A stretch of DNA of 64,000 bases, taken from Brachyhypopomus gauderio (taxonomy: Eukaryota; Chordata; Actinopteri; Gymnotiformes; Hypopomidae). The position numbers and the translations under genes are program-made. Below the pieces are notes generated by a model. It saw only the letters and a list, made by a program, of their open reading frames with translations, was not told where the DNA came from and searched no databases. Where the stretch lies: NCBI RefSeq assembly GCF_052324685.1, contig NC_135212.1:973501-1037500 (forward strand), given 5' to 3'. Within the stretch, counting starts at the first letter, position 1. Each line of letters begins with the position of its first letter. Below are positions 41,690 through 52,900 of this stretch, piece after piece.

Positions 41690-41882
41690 CACGCACACTT
41701 CGGAAGACGCGTCAGCTATTCCCGGATGTGACGTCAGTAGTCTACTAGGAAGCATCCAATCCATCCAATACTCATTAGATAAACAAATAATCCTTCGAGC
41801 GTTCGCGGCAAAATTACGTCACGTTTTTCCCGGGAAAATTGGAGAAGTTGGACGGAGAGCTTTTATTACCTGCGTGGATGTG
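41690..41882 (+). promoter_or_regulatory. Promoter and non-coding first exon of the SET-recombinase gene (putative)
   Basis: Compact CpG-containing block unlike its AT-rich neighbours. It holds a perfect CRE palindrome TGACGTCA (41729-41736), a second acgtca-type site near 41817, two ccaat words near 41756-41768, and a donor-like gtggatgtg|gtaagt at about 41881. The coding exon starting at 43914 has an acceptor (ccctag at 43891-43896) with no exon upstream of it in frame, so a non-coding first exon here is plausible (inference). Confidence 0.5.
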
Positions 41883-42263
41883 GTAAGTTAAAAAACATAT
41901 TTTTTTCTTGTTAATGTTTTTAGAGTATTTGACAACCTTATTATATACGTGTCTATATTAATTTGTTTTTCTTTCTTCATGCGCTTAGAACAAATTACTT
42001 TTAAATGCGTTACCTAGAGTGAAACACTTTGCTGTTAAATTCGTATGTTTAACCTGGCAAGTGTCCGTCCAGTTTATCAGACTTAGATTTCTTTACGAGT
42101 TATTTTATCAGTATAAGTAACAGCAGGGGATCCGTGTTATGTAGTTGTTTTTATATAAATTATGTAATAAATTTGACATCTTCGAATTAGATATATCCAA
42201 ATCTCCACTTAGTCGATTCAGCTCTCGTCAGTCATCATAATTGGGTTTTTGTTACACGCCGCT

Positions 42264-42616
42264 TAAAGCTGGGCGTACACTGTGCGATTTTTGGCCCATT
42301 TTCAGCCGATTTTTCACTCGTGTGACTATCTTTGCGATCGGGCTGAGTTTCGGCTCAATAGCGTGTCGTGCATCGTATAGTTTACACAGGTAAACGAGGA
42401 GCGATTCACACCTCACGACCAACTCCCGATCAGAAATCGCAGCGTCGCAAGAATATCAAACATGTTTGATATTCAAATCGCTCCTCGTGAGAGTATCGCA
42501 CTGTTGAAGCAGCTCTACGAGCCGACTCTCCTTTTAAACCCTGCGATTTAGTCGTACAGTTTGAGATGGAGCTGAGTACACCATTTAAAATATCGTACAG
42601 TGTATGCCCAGCTTTA
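42264..42616. mobile_element. MITE with about 28-bp inverted ends
   Basis: 353 bp; left end taaagctgggcgtacactgt, right end the near-inverse acagtgtatgcccagcttta. Internally fold-back: a 24-bp perfect palindrome at 42451-42474 and an inverted pair gaggagcgatt / aatcgctcctc. No coding capacity. The superfamily cannot be fixed without a clear target duplication; PIF/Harbinger is one option. Confidence 0.85.
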
Positions 42617-42689
42617 CTCTTGATCCGTTTCAGTTCCTTTGCGCGAGCGGTATTACATGCTTTTTCAACACGGCAGAGTGGGGGAAGGG

Positions 42690-43210
42690 TGGAGACAGTT
42701 GTGTAATGGCGGACGTCAGAAAGTTGTGCTGAATTTAAACATATATTTACACATATATAATTTATTTAATTGTTAGGAAAATGTATATTTTGAATGTATA
42801 TTTTGAACATTTCCAGAAATATTCCAAATACTTAGTCGATTGAGATCGTAATACGCTAACCCTAATCCTGTCCGCATTAGAATGGGGGAGGAGGGGTGCC
42901 AGTTACGTTTCTCAGCTTTGCAGAGTGGGGGAGGGGTGGAGACTAAGCAGAGAGGGGGAGGAGTTAGGGTTAGGGTTAGGGCTAGAGTGGCGAGTTCTGA
43001 ACTTTGAGGGATTTAGCTGGGCAGTGCAAGTTGCTGTTCGGGTGGGGGAAGGTGCACTGGTGACGTTTGCAGTTGTGAAATGGCGGACGTCAGAGAGTTG
43101 TGCAGAATTTAAACATATATTTACACATATATAACTTATTTAATTGTTAGGAAAATGTATATTTTGAATGTATATTTTGTGAAATGGCGGACGTCAGAGA
43201 GTTGTGCAGA

Positions 43211-43273
<63 letters not shown>

Positions 43274-43440
43274 GTATGTAATTGTTAGGAAAATGTATAT
43301 TTTGAACATTTCTAGAAATATACCAAATATTTAGTCGATTGAGATCTGTAACCCTAATCCTGTCTGCATTAGAATGGGGGAGGGGTGCCAGTTACGTTTT
43401 GAGCTTTGCAGAGTGGGGGAGGGGAGCAGAGGAAGCAGAG
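42690..43440. repeat. Imperfect tandem duplication with AT microsatellite and short TTAGGG run
   Basis: Three partial copies of a segment containing aatggcggacgtcag, attgttaggaaaatgtatat and cctaatcctgtc...gcattagaatggggg. They lie at about 42705-42950, 43070-43180 and 43180-43440. A 59-bp (AT)n sits at 43213-43271, and three ttaggg units lie at 42965-42983. No gene. Confidence 0.8.
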
Positions 43441-44279
43441 TGAGGTATTCTGTGAGAACGAATCGCTTTATAAATAGTGCTGTGAAAATAGGGTTTTTTT
43501 GTTGTTTTTTTTTTTAACTCAACTTTAGTTTAGGAAATAATGGTTAATTGCAGTTTTAAAGAAGCAACGATAAACAGACATTCACTTACTGGAATTATCT
43601 AAAGTATTTATGTATTGATATTTCCAAATACATATTTTAGAGGCGATCAACATAAAGGCAACATATTTAAGTTAAAGCTGTAAAAATTGTCAGTGTCTGG
43701 TCTACATATTCAAAAAGAACATCCAGTATTCTGAAAAGCACGAGGGCCTTTTTGTGTTTGTTTTGAAGTTATTATGCTTTTAGAATTTTTTATTGGAATT
43801 AAGATTGGAATTGGAATTAAGATGTTTTTAGGCTGACCTAAAATGAATGAACATTTAATGTTTATTTCCATGTAATTCAGAATTTTATTGTCCCTAGACA
43901 ATCCTGTACAAACATGTCAAAAAGAAGAACCAGGCTTAGTCCGGTAGAAGATGCTACTGGGCATGTTATTTCTCAAAAAGATAAACCTTGGTTTGAAGAA
44001 AGACTCATAAATGCATATAAAGGTAAGCCTTAATTCATGAGTTTTCCTTAATGACTTCATGATTTGGTTTAGCACATGAAGGTGAAGTTCTTAATTGAAG
44101 GTTTTCAAGTAGACACATCTCTTCATCCACATTTCACTACATTAAGCCCACACCACCATACCCAGTCTACACCTGGCCCCATTGACACCGTTAATGTGTA
44201 CTCCGTCCCACCAGTTCCATATAAATTTTTACCTATTTCATCATCAAACACTAATTACAGAATAGATCCATACTGGCAC

Positions 44280-45180
44280 ACTGTCATGCCCAACTCCACC
44301 CCCCTCGATTGTCCTGCCTTGTTTCCCCATTGCCATAGTTCCCTTCTGTCTGTCACGCCCCTGTCCTCAGTGTTCCCACCTGTGTCTTGTTTAGTTTCCC
44401 TGTCCCAGTGTATTTTAGTCCTTCTGTTTCAGCCATCTGCGTCAGTCATTGTGTTTGTGAGTACTCCTTTATCCTGCCCTGCCTTGCTCTGCTCTCCATT
44501 CCGTGTAGTCTCTCTGTCTTTGTCTAGGTTTCGTTTTCTAGAGTGCTTTGTGTTTTTACATCTACCTGTTTTCCCGTGCGCTGATCTCTCCTTGCCTGCT
44601 TATCGTTTCTCCCTTGCTTCCCCAGTATTCCGGTTTGGTCAGTTCTGTTTGGTCTTCCTTATGTTCCTTACCATGTTTCCTACTTGCCCGTGACATTTCT
44701 GTTTCCCTCTGAGCTCATTGTCTTTTGCTATAGTCTATTTTCCCTGATCTAGTGTTCCCTACCTGGTTATTCTCTCGTAGTTTTATGCTTTCAGTCTAGT
44801 GTTGTCCTTCCGTCATTCCACCCTCCCGATAAGTGTTCTGCATTTAAGAATATAACACGAACACAGTAACTAGATTCCTGTGTTCTGTACCCCTAGTGTT
44901 TAAAACCGTATGTTTTATTCTGTTCTTTTATCTCGGTTGATTATATTAGAAATATGCATTCGTGGTTGCTTGTATGTCTGTCGTCTTGAGTTGAACTAGG
45001 TCTCTGGTAGCATGTTTAATATTTTTGTTCTGGTAGTGTGTTGCTTGTTTGCTGTGTCATTAAGTTTATGTTCCCTTTAGTGTACATCCCCTTCTACCTG
45101 ATTGTTCTCCTTGGTTCTATTGTGTTTATTTCATTTAATAAATTATTTTAAAACTTGCGGTTGCGTCACACCCGCCCCTT
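44280..45180 (+). repeat. Dispersed non-coding repeat in intron 1 of the SET gene
   Basis: CT-rich body (ccctgtcctcagtgttccca, cctgtgtcttgtttagtttc, gtttgtgagtactccttt), an aataaattattttaaaact signal near 45138, and a gcggttgcgtcacacccgcc tail. The gagtactccttt word and layout recur, inverted, at 48128-48612. It has a 205-codon open frame (44076-44693) of biased Ser/Leu/Phe composition that I do not regard as coding. Confidence 0.55.
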
Positions 45181-45304
45181 GATACGTTATACACACCCAG
45201 TGACTAACGCCATCCCCAGCCCCACTTGCACTGTTAATGTCCACCTATGCTATAAGGCACCCTGTGTAACTATAACTCACGGACTCCACTCTAGCTTTAT
45301 TACC

Positions 45305-45644
45305 TCATCCTTACACCCTGACCAACCAACCTCATCCTTAAACTAAACTTAAACTTTATTGATCCCACAAGTGGAAAATTCAGTTCCCCCGGGACCACGG
45401 TGTAAAGCACAGAGATCCCAGAGTGGCCACACCCTGACCAACCAACCTCATCCTTACACCCTGACCAACCAACCAACCTCATCCTTACACCCTGACCAAC
45501 CAACCAACCTCATCCTTACACCCTGACCAACCAACCTCATCCTTACACCCTGACCAACCAACCTCATCCTTACACCCTGACCAACCAACCTCATCCTTAC
45601 ACCCTGACCAACCAACCTCATCCTTACACCCTGACCAACCAACC
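45305..45644. repeat. 27-bp VNTR interrupted by a retroelement tail
   Basis: Unit accctgaccaaccaacctca then tccttac (27 bp). After the interruption there are one 27-bp unit, two 31-bp variants with an extra accaacca-type step, four more 27-bp units and a partial unit (45430-45644). One unit lies before the interruption (about 45315-45341). The unit is a multiple of three, so minus-strand frames stay open; these are not genes. Confidence 0.93.
45342..45429 (-). repeat. Short LINE/SINE tail inside the VNTR
   Basis: aaactttattgatcccacaa, ggtgtaaagcac and gagtggccacac match a longer copy at 63780-63875. This is the inverse of a retroelement 3' end (gggatcaataaagt). Confidence 0.7.
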
Positions 45645-47429
45645 TGTTCTGCAGCCCTTTGCAACATATATCTCAATTACTTTTTTTAACCCAATAATTT
45701 GTTGGTTATTTTATACAACCATTTCTATTTGATGCCTGAAGATGCTTAGTCGTTACTGTCCTCTGCTTACATGATCAATGTACATGTTAGAGCTCTTTAT
45801 TTAGCAGCAGCATCCTCCAAAATCTTTGCATTTTAGATTCATTGTCTTTAAATTAAACAAAAATGTCCTTTACATTTAATTTCTGTTCTATTTTAGGAAG
45901 GGGAGTGTTTGCCCTCATGCACATTGAGAGTGGATGCTTTGTGCTTGAATATAAAGGAAAACATCTCACAAAAGGAGAGTTTTAAAAGACAAAGAAGATA
46001 TACAGAAAAACAAAATGGGTTTTTGTTTGACTTTGAGTGGAATGGAAGCTCATGGTGGTACGTCACGCTGTAAATTTCTAAACATTTCTCTGTTAGTCTA
46101 GTTGCTAACTTGCATGCAAGATAAAATCACATTGTGCCTGAAATGTGCTGATTTGTATTTTTATTTTTTCAGGGGTTTATCTATAGTAGATATTAAAATA
46201 TTTTGTGCAATTGGTATATTTCCTGTAACGTACTACTAATCCATCAATGTTCATGTATTGAGTGGAATACATCTAAGATAAGAATGTTTCTTTCAGCATT
46301 GATGCTTCTGAAGAGGATGGAACACTTGGCAGGCTTGTGAATGATGATGCAAAAAATGCCAACTGTAAAATGAAGAAAATTGTAGTTAATGGCAGGCCAC
46401 ACCTGTGTTTATTCGCGATCAAGAATATACTCCCGGGGGAAGAAATAACATACGATTATGGAGACAGTGCTTGGCCGTGGCGTTCACTGGTGAGTAAAAA
46501 AAAACACTGAAAAACAATATATGGGAACGATCATCTCTTGCACCATATTTGGGCACCTGTTTGGGTAGTTTGTTTTTGTATCTGAGATAGAGATGTGATG
46601 GATGACGGTGTTTAGCTGAATGTTAGTAAAATGTTACACAATTTTACATGATTTTGTATACTAATTGACTTTGTTTTGTCATAAAAGGTTAAAGTTAATA
46701 TTTCAAAGAAAGACATGTTACAGAAAAAACGTTTTGGTGAACCTGAACCTTCTCTGGCTTCTGAGAGACTGGAACAAATAAACGCTATTTCACAGGTACA
46801 ATCTGTCTATATACTCAACACTCACTTAGATGTCCTGAAATAACATTCAGAGGCACTGTTGGGGTGAAATTTAAATAACCTGCTAAGCCTTAATGTGCTT
46901 TGACTTTTTATTAATAAATTTTCTGAAGGTTGATGGCAAAAAATTCTTAATGGGAAATTTTTAGACTGGTGTAGAGTCTACAATGTCATAACAGTTGTCT
47001 GTGTGATGTCCTAATTGTTTGTGTATTTGTTTTGCTGTTTAACATTTTTCTATGTACTAAACACATTTAGTTTTTGCCAATAATGTTTAAGATAGCAATG
47101 GAATTTGTATTTTTACATAGTTTTACAATAGCTGAGATGTGCAGAGAGCATATTTACCAATTCCGACCTGCTGGAAGTGTAACTTGTCCTGATATTGGAC
47201 TGGACCTGAAAGTGTGTGTGTGTGTGGTCCTAATTATTCACCTTGGCGTAATTGATGTTTAATAAACTGTAATTGATCCTGCTTTAACTACTAATTGTGT
47301 TTTTTCTGCTATTGTGGCATTATTAATGGTGATTATGAAATATGTGTGTTCATTTAGAATGTCAGCAGTGACATGCAAGAAGACTATAAGGCACAGTCTC
47401 AATTACGGACACTATTTCTGTACAGTACT

Positions 47430-48977
47430 TACCGGTATTCTGTACGGCATCATATTAGGCACATGCTAAAACATACGGTCTACAAGAAAAGTAAAGGACG
47501 CGAAACAGTGATTTTTAAAAGTTTATTATACTACTTGACAAAACACACACAATTTTCTTCTCCTCTTCTCCCACAAATCCATCAAAGTCCTCATCTTCTG
47601 TGTCTGAATTAAAAAGCTGCGCAATTTCACTAACGAGCACTCCGGGTTCCAGGAGTCACTGACTATATCTGAGTCAGTCTCGTTGCCAGGTAGCTGTTCA
47701 GCAATGAGGCCGGCTTTCGCGAAAGCTCGGACAACAGTTACAGCAGAAACTTTGGCCCACGTGTCCACAATACATTCACAAACGGTGGCATAACTCGTAA
47801 CTCGCCCGCCGCTGCCTTCCAGTTTTAGTAAACGTGTGTTCGCCGTCTATCATCCATTGCTCCCACGCCACTCGCAACTTTAAATGCCCCATTTACGCCA
47901 ATGTCCAGCGGTTGGAGTTGTTTGTTTAATCCTCCCGGAATGACAGCAAGCTCAGAATTAATTTTCTTCACTTGCCTTTTAACGTTGTCTGTGAGATGAG
48001 CACACATAGTCAGATCAGCAGGGATAGTGATGTGTGGAAAAAAGTGAAAACGAAATGAAATCTCTGTCTCGACTTCTTTACTTGACGCAGTTCATTTTCC
48101 TGTTTCGTCCATTTCCAAACCATAGATTCTGTAACGTTCTGCGTAGCGCAGAGCAGGGAGGCGGACACAAACGCTGAGGAAAGCGAGATTTATTAAGGGA
48201 AATTCCAAACTCTGAGTCAAAAAGGATGGCATGGGTCAGATTATTAAGGGAGTCCGAACATTGAACAATGACATTTTAACAAAAGGAGTACTCACAAAAA
48301 CCCGGCAGGGAAAACGGAACAGGCTGAAACACACGGGGAAACACGAATACAAACACAAGAGACCGCGAACGTGAAGAGAGATACATGCATAGCACAAAAC
48401 AACCGATAACCAGACTGGGGGAAATACAGGGACTATATAAACATGGAACTAACAAGACACAGGTGAGGACGATGATAACAAGGCGTGGCAGACAAGGGAA
48501 ACCGGGGCAACAGACGAGCTGGGCGGGATCGAGGAGCAGGGAACAACACACACACGAGGGAACAAGGGAAACCGGAGTGACAGCTAGGAGAGGGGGCGTA
48601 GCCCTACGTGACAGATTCATTTATGCCAAATTGTATCGCAGCTGCTCTATTCCCGTTTACAGCTGCATAACTGATAGCCTGTAGCTTTAAGTGTGCCTCG
48701 TAAACGTGTCTCTTCACTGGTGCCATTTTCGAGGGTTCTGGAAAAACAAATGTTATTTTGCAGCATACCTGTAGGTAAGCGTAAGTACTGGTACTGTACG
48801 TATTACGTAGTGTTCTTTGATTGGTTTACGTGGGGTACGTTCTGTACGTATTACGTTCCTGTGTCAGATATCGGAACTCAGTACTTGTATAAGGCGCACC
48901 GGATTATAAGGCGCACATCCGATTTCTGGGAAAATTTTTGGCTTTTAGGTGCGCCTTATAGTCCGGAAAATATGGTA
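47430..48977 (-). mobile_element. Tigger (pogo/mariner) DNA transposon remnant in intron 4 of the SET gene
   Basis: The right end reads gcgccttatagtccggaaaa then tatggta, preceded by a second half-site aaggcgcaccggattataag, typical Tigger terminal sequence. The left end near 47430 (accggtattctgtacggcat) is a diverged match. Only the transposase C-terminus survives on the minus strand: 48007-47825 (CAHLTDNVKRQVKKINSELAV, PGGLNKQLQPLDIGVNGAFK), a break, then 47768-47560 (WAKVSAVTVVRAFAKAGLIAEQ, NETDSDIVSD). Interrupted by the insertion at 48128-48612. Non-functional. Confidence 0.85.
48128..48612 (-). repeat. Dispersed non-coding repeat inserted in the Tigger remnant
   Basis: Antisense member of the CT-rich family. 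On the minus strand it reads from gtcacgtagggctacgcccc through tttttgtgagtactcctttt to cgcctccctgctctgcgcta near 48135. Its orientation and position interrupt the Tigger sequence between the transposase remnant and the right end. Confidence 0.6.
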
Positions 48978-51887
48978 ATTTGTGATGGGTGTAAAAGTGT
49001 AAAAGTAGTCATCTATGCATTTTTCATTGTTCTATCTTTTTAGACTGCTGTCATGGATGAATCCACTGATTACTCTGAATGTACAGACTACAGTGATGAA
49101 GACTATGAACCAAATATAGACAGTGAATCTTCAGACCTTTCCAGCTGTAGCAGGTCTGACATGCTGAGTAATATTTCGCCCAAAAAACTAAAGAGAAACA
49201 ATGATAAAGACAGTGTGATAACACGAATCCAGCAAAAGGGGGCAGTCAAAGCTGTCAACTCCCAGTGTCAAGTGTCTTCTTCAGAAATTCATGCAAGTAG
49301 CTCACGTGAAAGCTGTCCTACAGAACCTGATACCAGCACCCCTTCAGATCAGGGTTGTGTTCATGTAGTTCCAATGCCAACCTCAAGTAAAAGCTGGCGA
49401 TACGCAAAGAAGCAGTACTGCCTTTATTGTGAGAAGCCATACTCTAAAATATCAAGACACCTGCAGTATGTACATCACAATGAACCAGACGTAGCAAAAG
49501 CATTCAGCTTTGATAAAAAATCAAAAGAAAGATGAGTTCGATTACGTTTGTTGACCACCAGAGGCAATTTTTTGCATAATGCTTTGATATCAAGTAGTGG
49601 CAAAGGAGATTTGGTTGCCCGTAGGAGACCTCAGAAACTAGGATCCACTCAAGAGTTTACACACTGTATACACTGCCAGGGTCTATATGCAAGGAAGTCA
49701 CTCTGGAGGCATATTAGAAACTGTCCACAGAACCCTAAAGTTGATGAGCCTGGGAATAGAAAAAAGATGGTTCAGTCACTCAACTGCATGGCACGTGTTC
49801 CTCCTGATGTTAGCAAAGCATTTTGGAAAACTGTTATGTGTCAAATGAAACATGATTAAGTTTCTGCTGTAATTAGAAATGATAAATACATATTACTTTT
49901 TGGAGAACAGATGTTCAACAAGCTGAACCCAAGTTCCACAAAGAATGATTACATTAGTCAAAAAATGAGAGAGGTGGGACGTCTACTCTTGGAGGCAAGA
50001 AGACTGACACCTATTCGGTCTATGGAAGATTTTGTCTTGCCATCAAATTTTCCCCATGTCATAAAATCTGTGAGAGCTGTTTCTGGGCATTGTGAGAAGA
50101 CCAACACTTACAGGATTCCATCGTTGGCTCTGAAGCTTGGCCACAGTTTATCAAAAATAGCAACTTCAGTGGAATGCAGTGCAATAATAACGGGCAGAGA
50201 GAGGCTGGCTGAGGATGCACGCAGCTTCAGGGTTCTCCAAGAGCATAAATGGAATGAGTCCATTTCAGCAGCAGCAGGAACAACTCTTAATGAGGCAAAA
50301 ATGAACAAACCTCAGGTTTTGCCCTTCACAGAAGACGTCAAAACTTTGCACTCCTTTTTAAATACTGAGATGACAAAATATCAGCATGCTTTGAAGGACC
50401 ACTCTGATGTTAAAACCTATGCAAGCTTATGCAAGTTGGTGCTTGCCAAAGTCATCTGTTAAAAAGAAGGAGGGGTGGAGAGGCTTCAAGGATGAAGCTG
50501 GAGTCTTATGTTTCAAGAGTAAAATCACCAGTTCATGAAGACCTTGCCTCTGGTCTTAGTGATTTTGAAAAGAAGCTGTGTGAACACTTCCAAAGAGTAG
50601 AAATTCGTGGCAAGAGGGGCAGGAAGGTGGCTGTGCTGCTGACACCTGATATGGTCAATTGCATGGACCTCCTCGTCCAGCATAGAGATATCTGTCAGGT
50701 TCCGGAGGAGAATGTACACCTGTTTGCACGTCCAAACGCTCTTTCATCTTATCGTGGATCAGATGTTCTGCGTGAGTTTGGAGAATCCTGTGGTGCAAGA
50801 AATCCATCAGCCCTTTCATCCACAAAATTAAGGAAGCAGATTGCAACTCTGTCAACGGTGTTGAATTTGAAAGACAATGAAATGGATCAGCTTGCCAGTT
50901 TTTTGGGGCATGACATTAGGATTCATCGCCAATACTACCGTTTACCTGAAAGTACTTTGCAACTTGCCAAAATGAGCAAGCTTCTTATTGCAATGGAAAG
51001 AGGGACACTATCAGAATTCCAGGGTGCTACGTTAGATGAAATTGTCATTAATCCACAAGGTAGGGAACTTTTATAATATGTAAAAACTGTGTGTGTGTGT
51101 GTGTGTGTATATATGTATGTATGTATGTATGTATGCAAATGTTTTTTTTTCTTGATCAGATGAAATTGAAGACTCTAATGCTGATACATCAAGTGATGAG
51201 GCAGAGTCAGATGACCCTCAGCCAAGCTGTAGCTCCAGAACTCCTGAACCATCACCCTCTGAAAGTGCACAGTTCTCAAATCCACATGGTAAGCTAGCTC
51301 ATTTTTTGTCCTCTGTTAGCTTCATTATCTTTCATGTAGGCATATGTTTGATCAAAATTGTCTCATGGTTTGACTTATGACAATGTCTTTGCATGTTCAT
51401 GAAATGTCCACTTTATTATATTTATATTTAAGATAACATTTCCTGTTCTTTAAGATCGGGGTAATAAAGGGATGAAGCGGAAACATGACTTGTCTCTTGA
51501 CCAAAGTCATCAACATTCCACACAGACTACTGGTAAAGAAACTTAAACTATGTTTTGTTTAGTTTTTTTGTATGTAATCTGCAGTTATAGGTTTTCAAAC
51601 ATTTAGCATTTACTGTATTTGTGCTTGTGTGAGAACTGGGAGTGCATTTCACAGTACATTTGTCTGCAGGCATCACACAGAGCAAGAAGAAGTGGTCAGA
51701 TGATGAGGTACAAGCTGTTGAGAAACATCTAATGCGATTTATAAACAGTTGCCAAGTTCCTGGTAAGAGAGACTGTGTCTCATGCCTACTATCTGAACCT
51801 GATGCTCTTAAACACCGTGACTGGACTGCCCTCAAATACTATGTGAAAAACCGAATAGTGGCTCTGAAAAGAAGACAGAGTTTGTAG

Positions 51888-52880
51888 TCTCCAAGATTTT
51901 TCTTAAATAAAGTTTCTTAAAATTGTTTAACCTCAGTTACACTTTTCAGGACAATTCGTTGCACTTTATCTGCTTTGTTTGCACTTCATCTGCTTATTCA
52001 TTTTATTTCCTTTTTGAGTGCATTTTTATTTATTAAATAATTTCCCATTTTGAACAGTATGTAATCAGTAGTGATCACAGTGACTAGTTTTAGGACAGTC
52101 AGTTAGTCATGGGATTAGTAGGTGATGAGATTTTCATTATGTGAATTGGCCCTTATTAAAACTAGCAAAGTTTTAAGTTTACCAGATTGGTAGTGTATGT
52201 GGCAGATATGCATATGGCATGCAGAAATCAAAATGTGGTTCAGAACTGAATTAAAAACAGTAAAGTAAAGCTGGATTCCTGGTGATTTGTATTATTTAAT
52301 GCAAAGTATTGAAACTTCACTTTTATAAATGCAGGAAATATGACTATATAAAGGATTTGCAATTAACAACCTACTGCTCTTGTTTTTGTGAATAAGGCCA
52401 GAACATTTACTTCTGTAAATGCTAGAGTAAAGCACTTTGGTTTCAGGATATCACACTTTTAAAAAATTGATGGACTCATTTAGATTCAAAAACATCATTC
52501 GTCTCACCTGTTTTGTGTTTCTTAATCTGTGGCTAGTGTGTCCTTGACTTGTACTGTACCAAGTGTGTAACTTGGTCCTTGTATTTACTATGTCCTTATT
52601 ATGTTGGTAGTGTGAGACTTAAATGAGTGTGTGCGTACATGTCCTAGAAATGAACATAAACCTGAAACTGTCCTAAAATATACCTTAAACCAGAAAAATC
52701 TCAGCTTTTTGTAATAAGCACTTAGTGAAAAAATCAACAGATAGACATCATGTGGGTGCTATATGCAACAAAAATCTTGCTTGTTGTGTCTCTAGAATAC
52801 TCAGAAAGGCATGTCCCCATTTGGTATGGTTTCCCCTGGTGTTCTGATATTTCACGAAAACTCGTATGTGTGTGTTTGTG
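51888..52880. other. Unassigned spacer
   Basis: About 1 kb downstream of the composite gene. A poly(A)-like aataaag lies near 51906. Otherwise AT-rich unique-looking sequence without a supported gene, then a (TG)n run at about 52866-52900. Confidence 0.6.
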
Positions 52881-52900
52881 CGTGTGTGTGTGTGTGTGTG

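Larger units (their letters stand above)
43914..51887 (+). pseudogene. SET domain - zinc finger - tyrosine-recombinase-like - Myb-like composite gene, decayed
   Basis: Exons with compatible phases: 43914-44022, 45897-46057, 46297-46489, 46688-46795, 49044-51059, 51160-51288, 51455-51532, 51670-51887. Exons 1-3 encode a KMT5A-like SET domain: GRGVFA, WCIDAS across a junction, EEITYDYGD. The usual NHS of the cofactor site reads NDD. Exon 5 has C2H2 (CLYCEKPYSK...H....H) and C2HC (CIHCQGLYARK...H...C) fingers. A tyrosine-recombinase-like region follows: RGKRGRK, TKLRKQIATL, then LGHDIRIHRQYYR with a candidate nucleophilic Tyr. The last exon looks Myb/SANT-like (KKKWSDDEV). Breaks: frame slip at 45983, TGA 49533-49535, TAA 49857-49859, frame slip near 50460. 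Known parts are families; the fusion as a mobile system is inference. Confidence 0.78.

Noticed and set aside
42961-42985. Telomere or interstitial telomere
   Set aside because: Only three TTAGGG units, within a local duplication; too short to call.
44076-44693. 205-codon open frame
   Set aside because: Sits across the end of an SET-gene intron segment and a CT-rich dispersed repeat; biased Ser/Leu/Phe composition and no recognisable domain.
45305-45644. Open minus-strand frames of repeated GQGVRMRLV
   Set aside because: 27-bp VNTR, no stops by chance; no start context or homology.
43914-46489. Host KMT5A gene or its processed retrocopy
   Set aside because: Exons are separated by introns, so it is not a retrocopy; the N-terminus is short and the gene continues into zinc-finger and recombinase-like exons, unlike host KMT5A.
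47358-47392. Extra coding exon (NVSSDMQEDYK)
   Set aside because: Has an acceptor-like atttag but no GT donor, and the 46795 to 49044 junction already keeps phase.
48385-48684. 99-codon frame of charged residues
   Set aside because: Lies in the dispersed repeat that interrupts the Tigger element; no domain visible.
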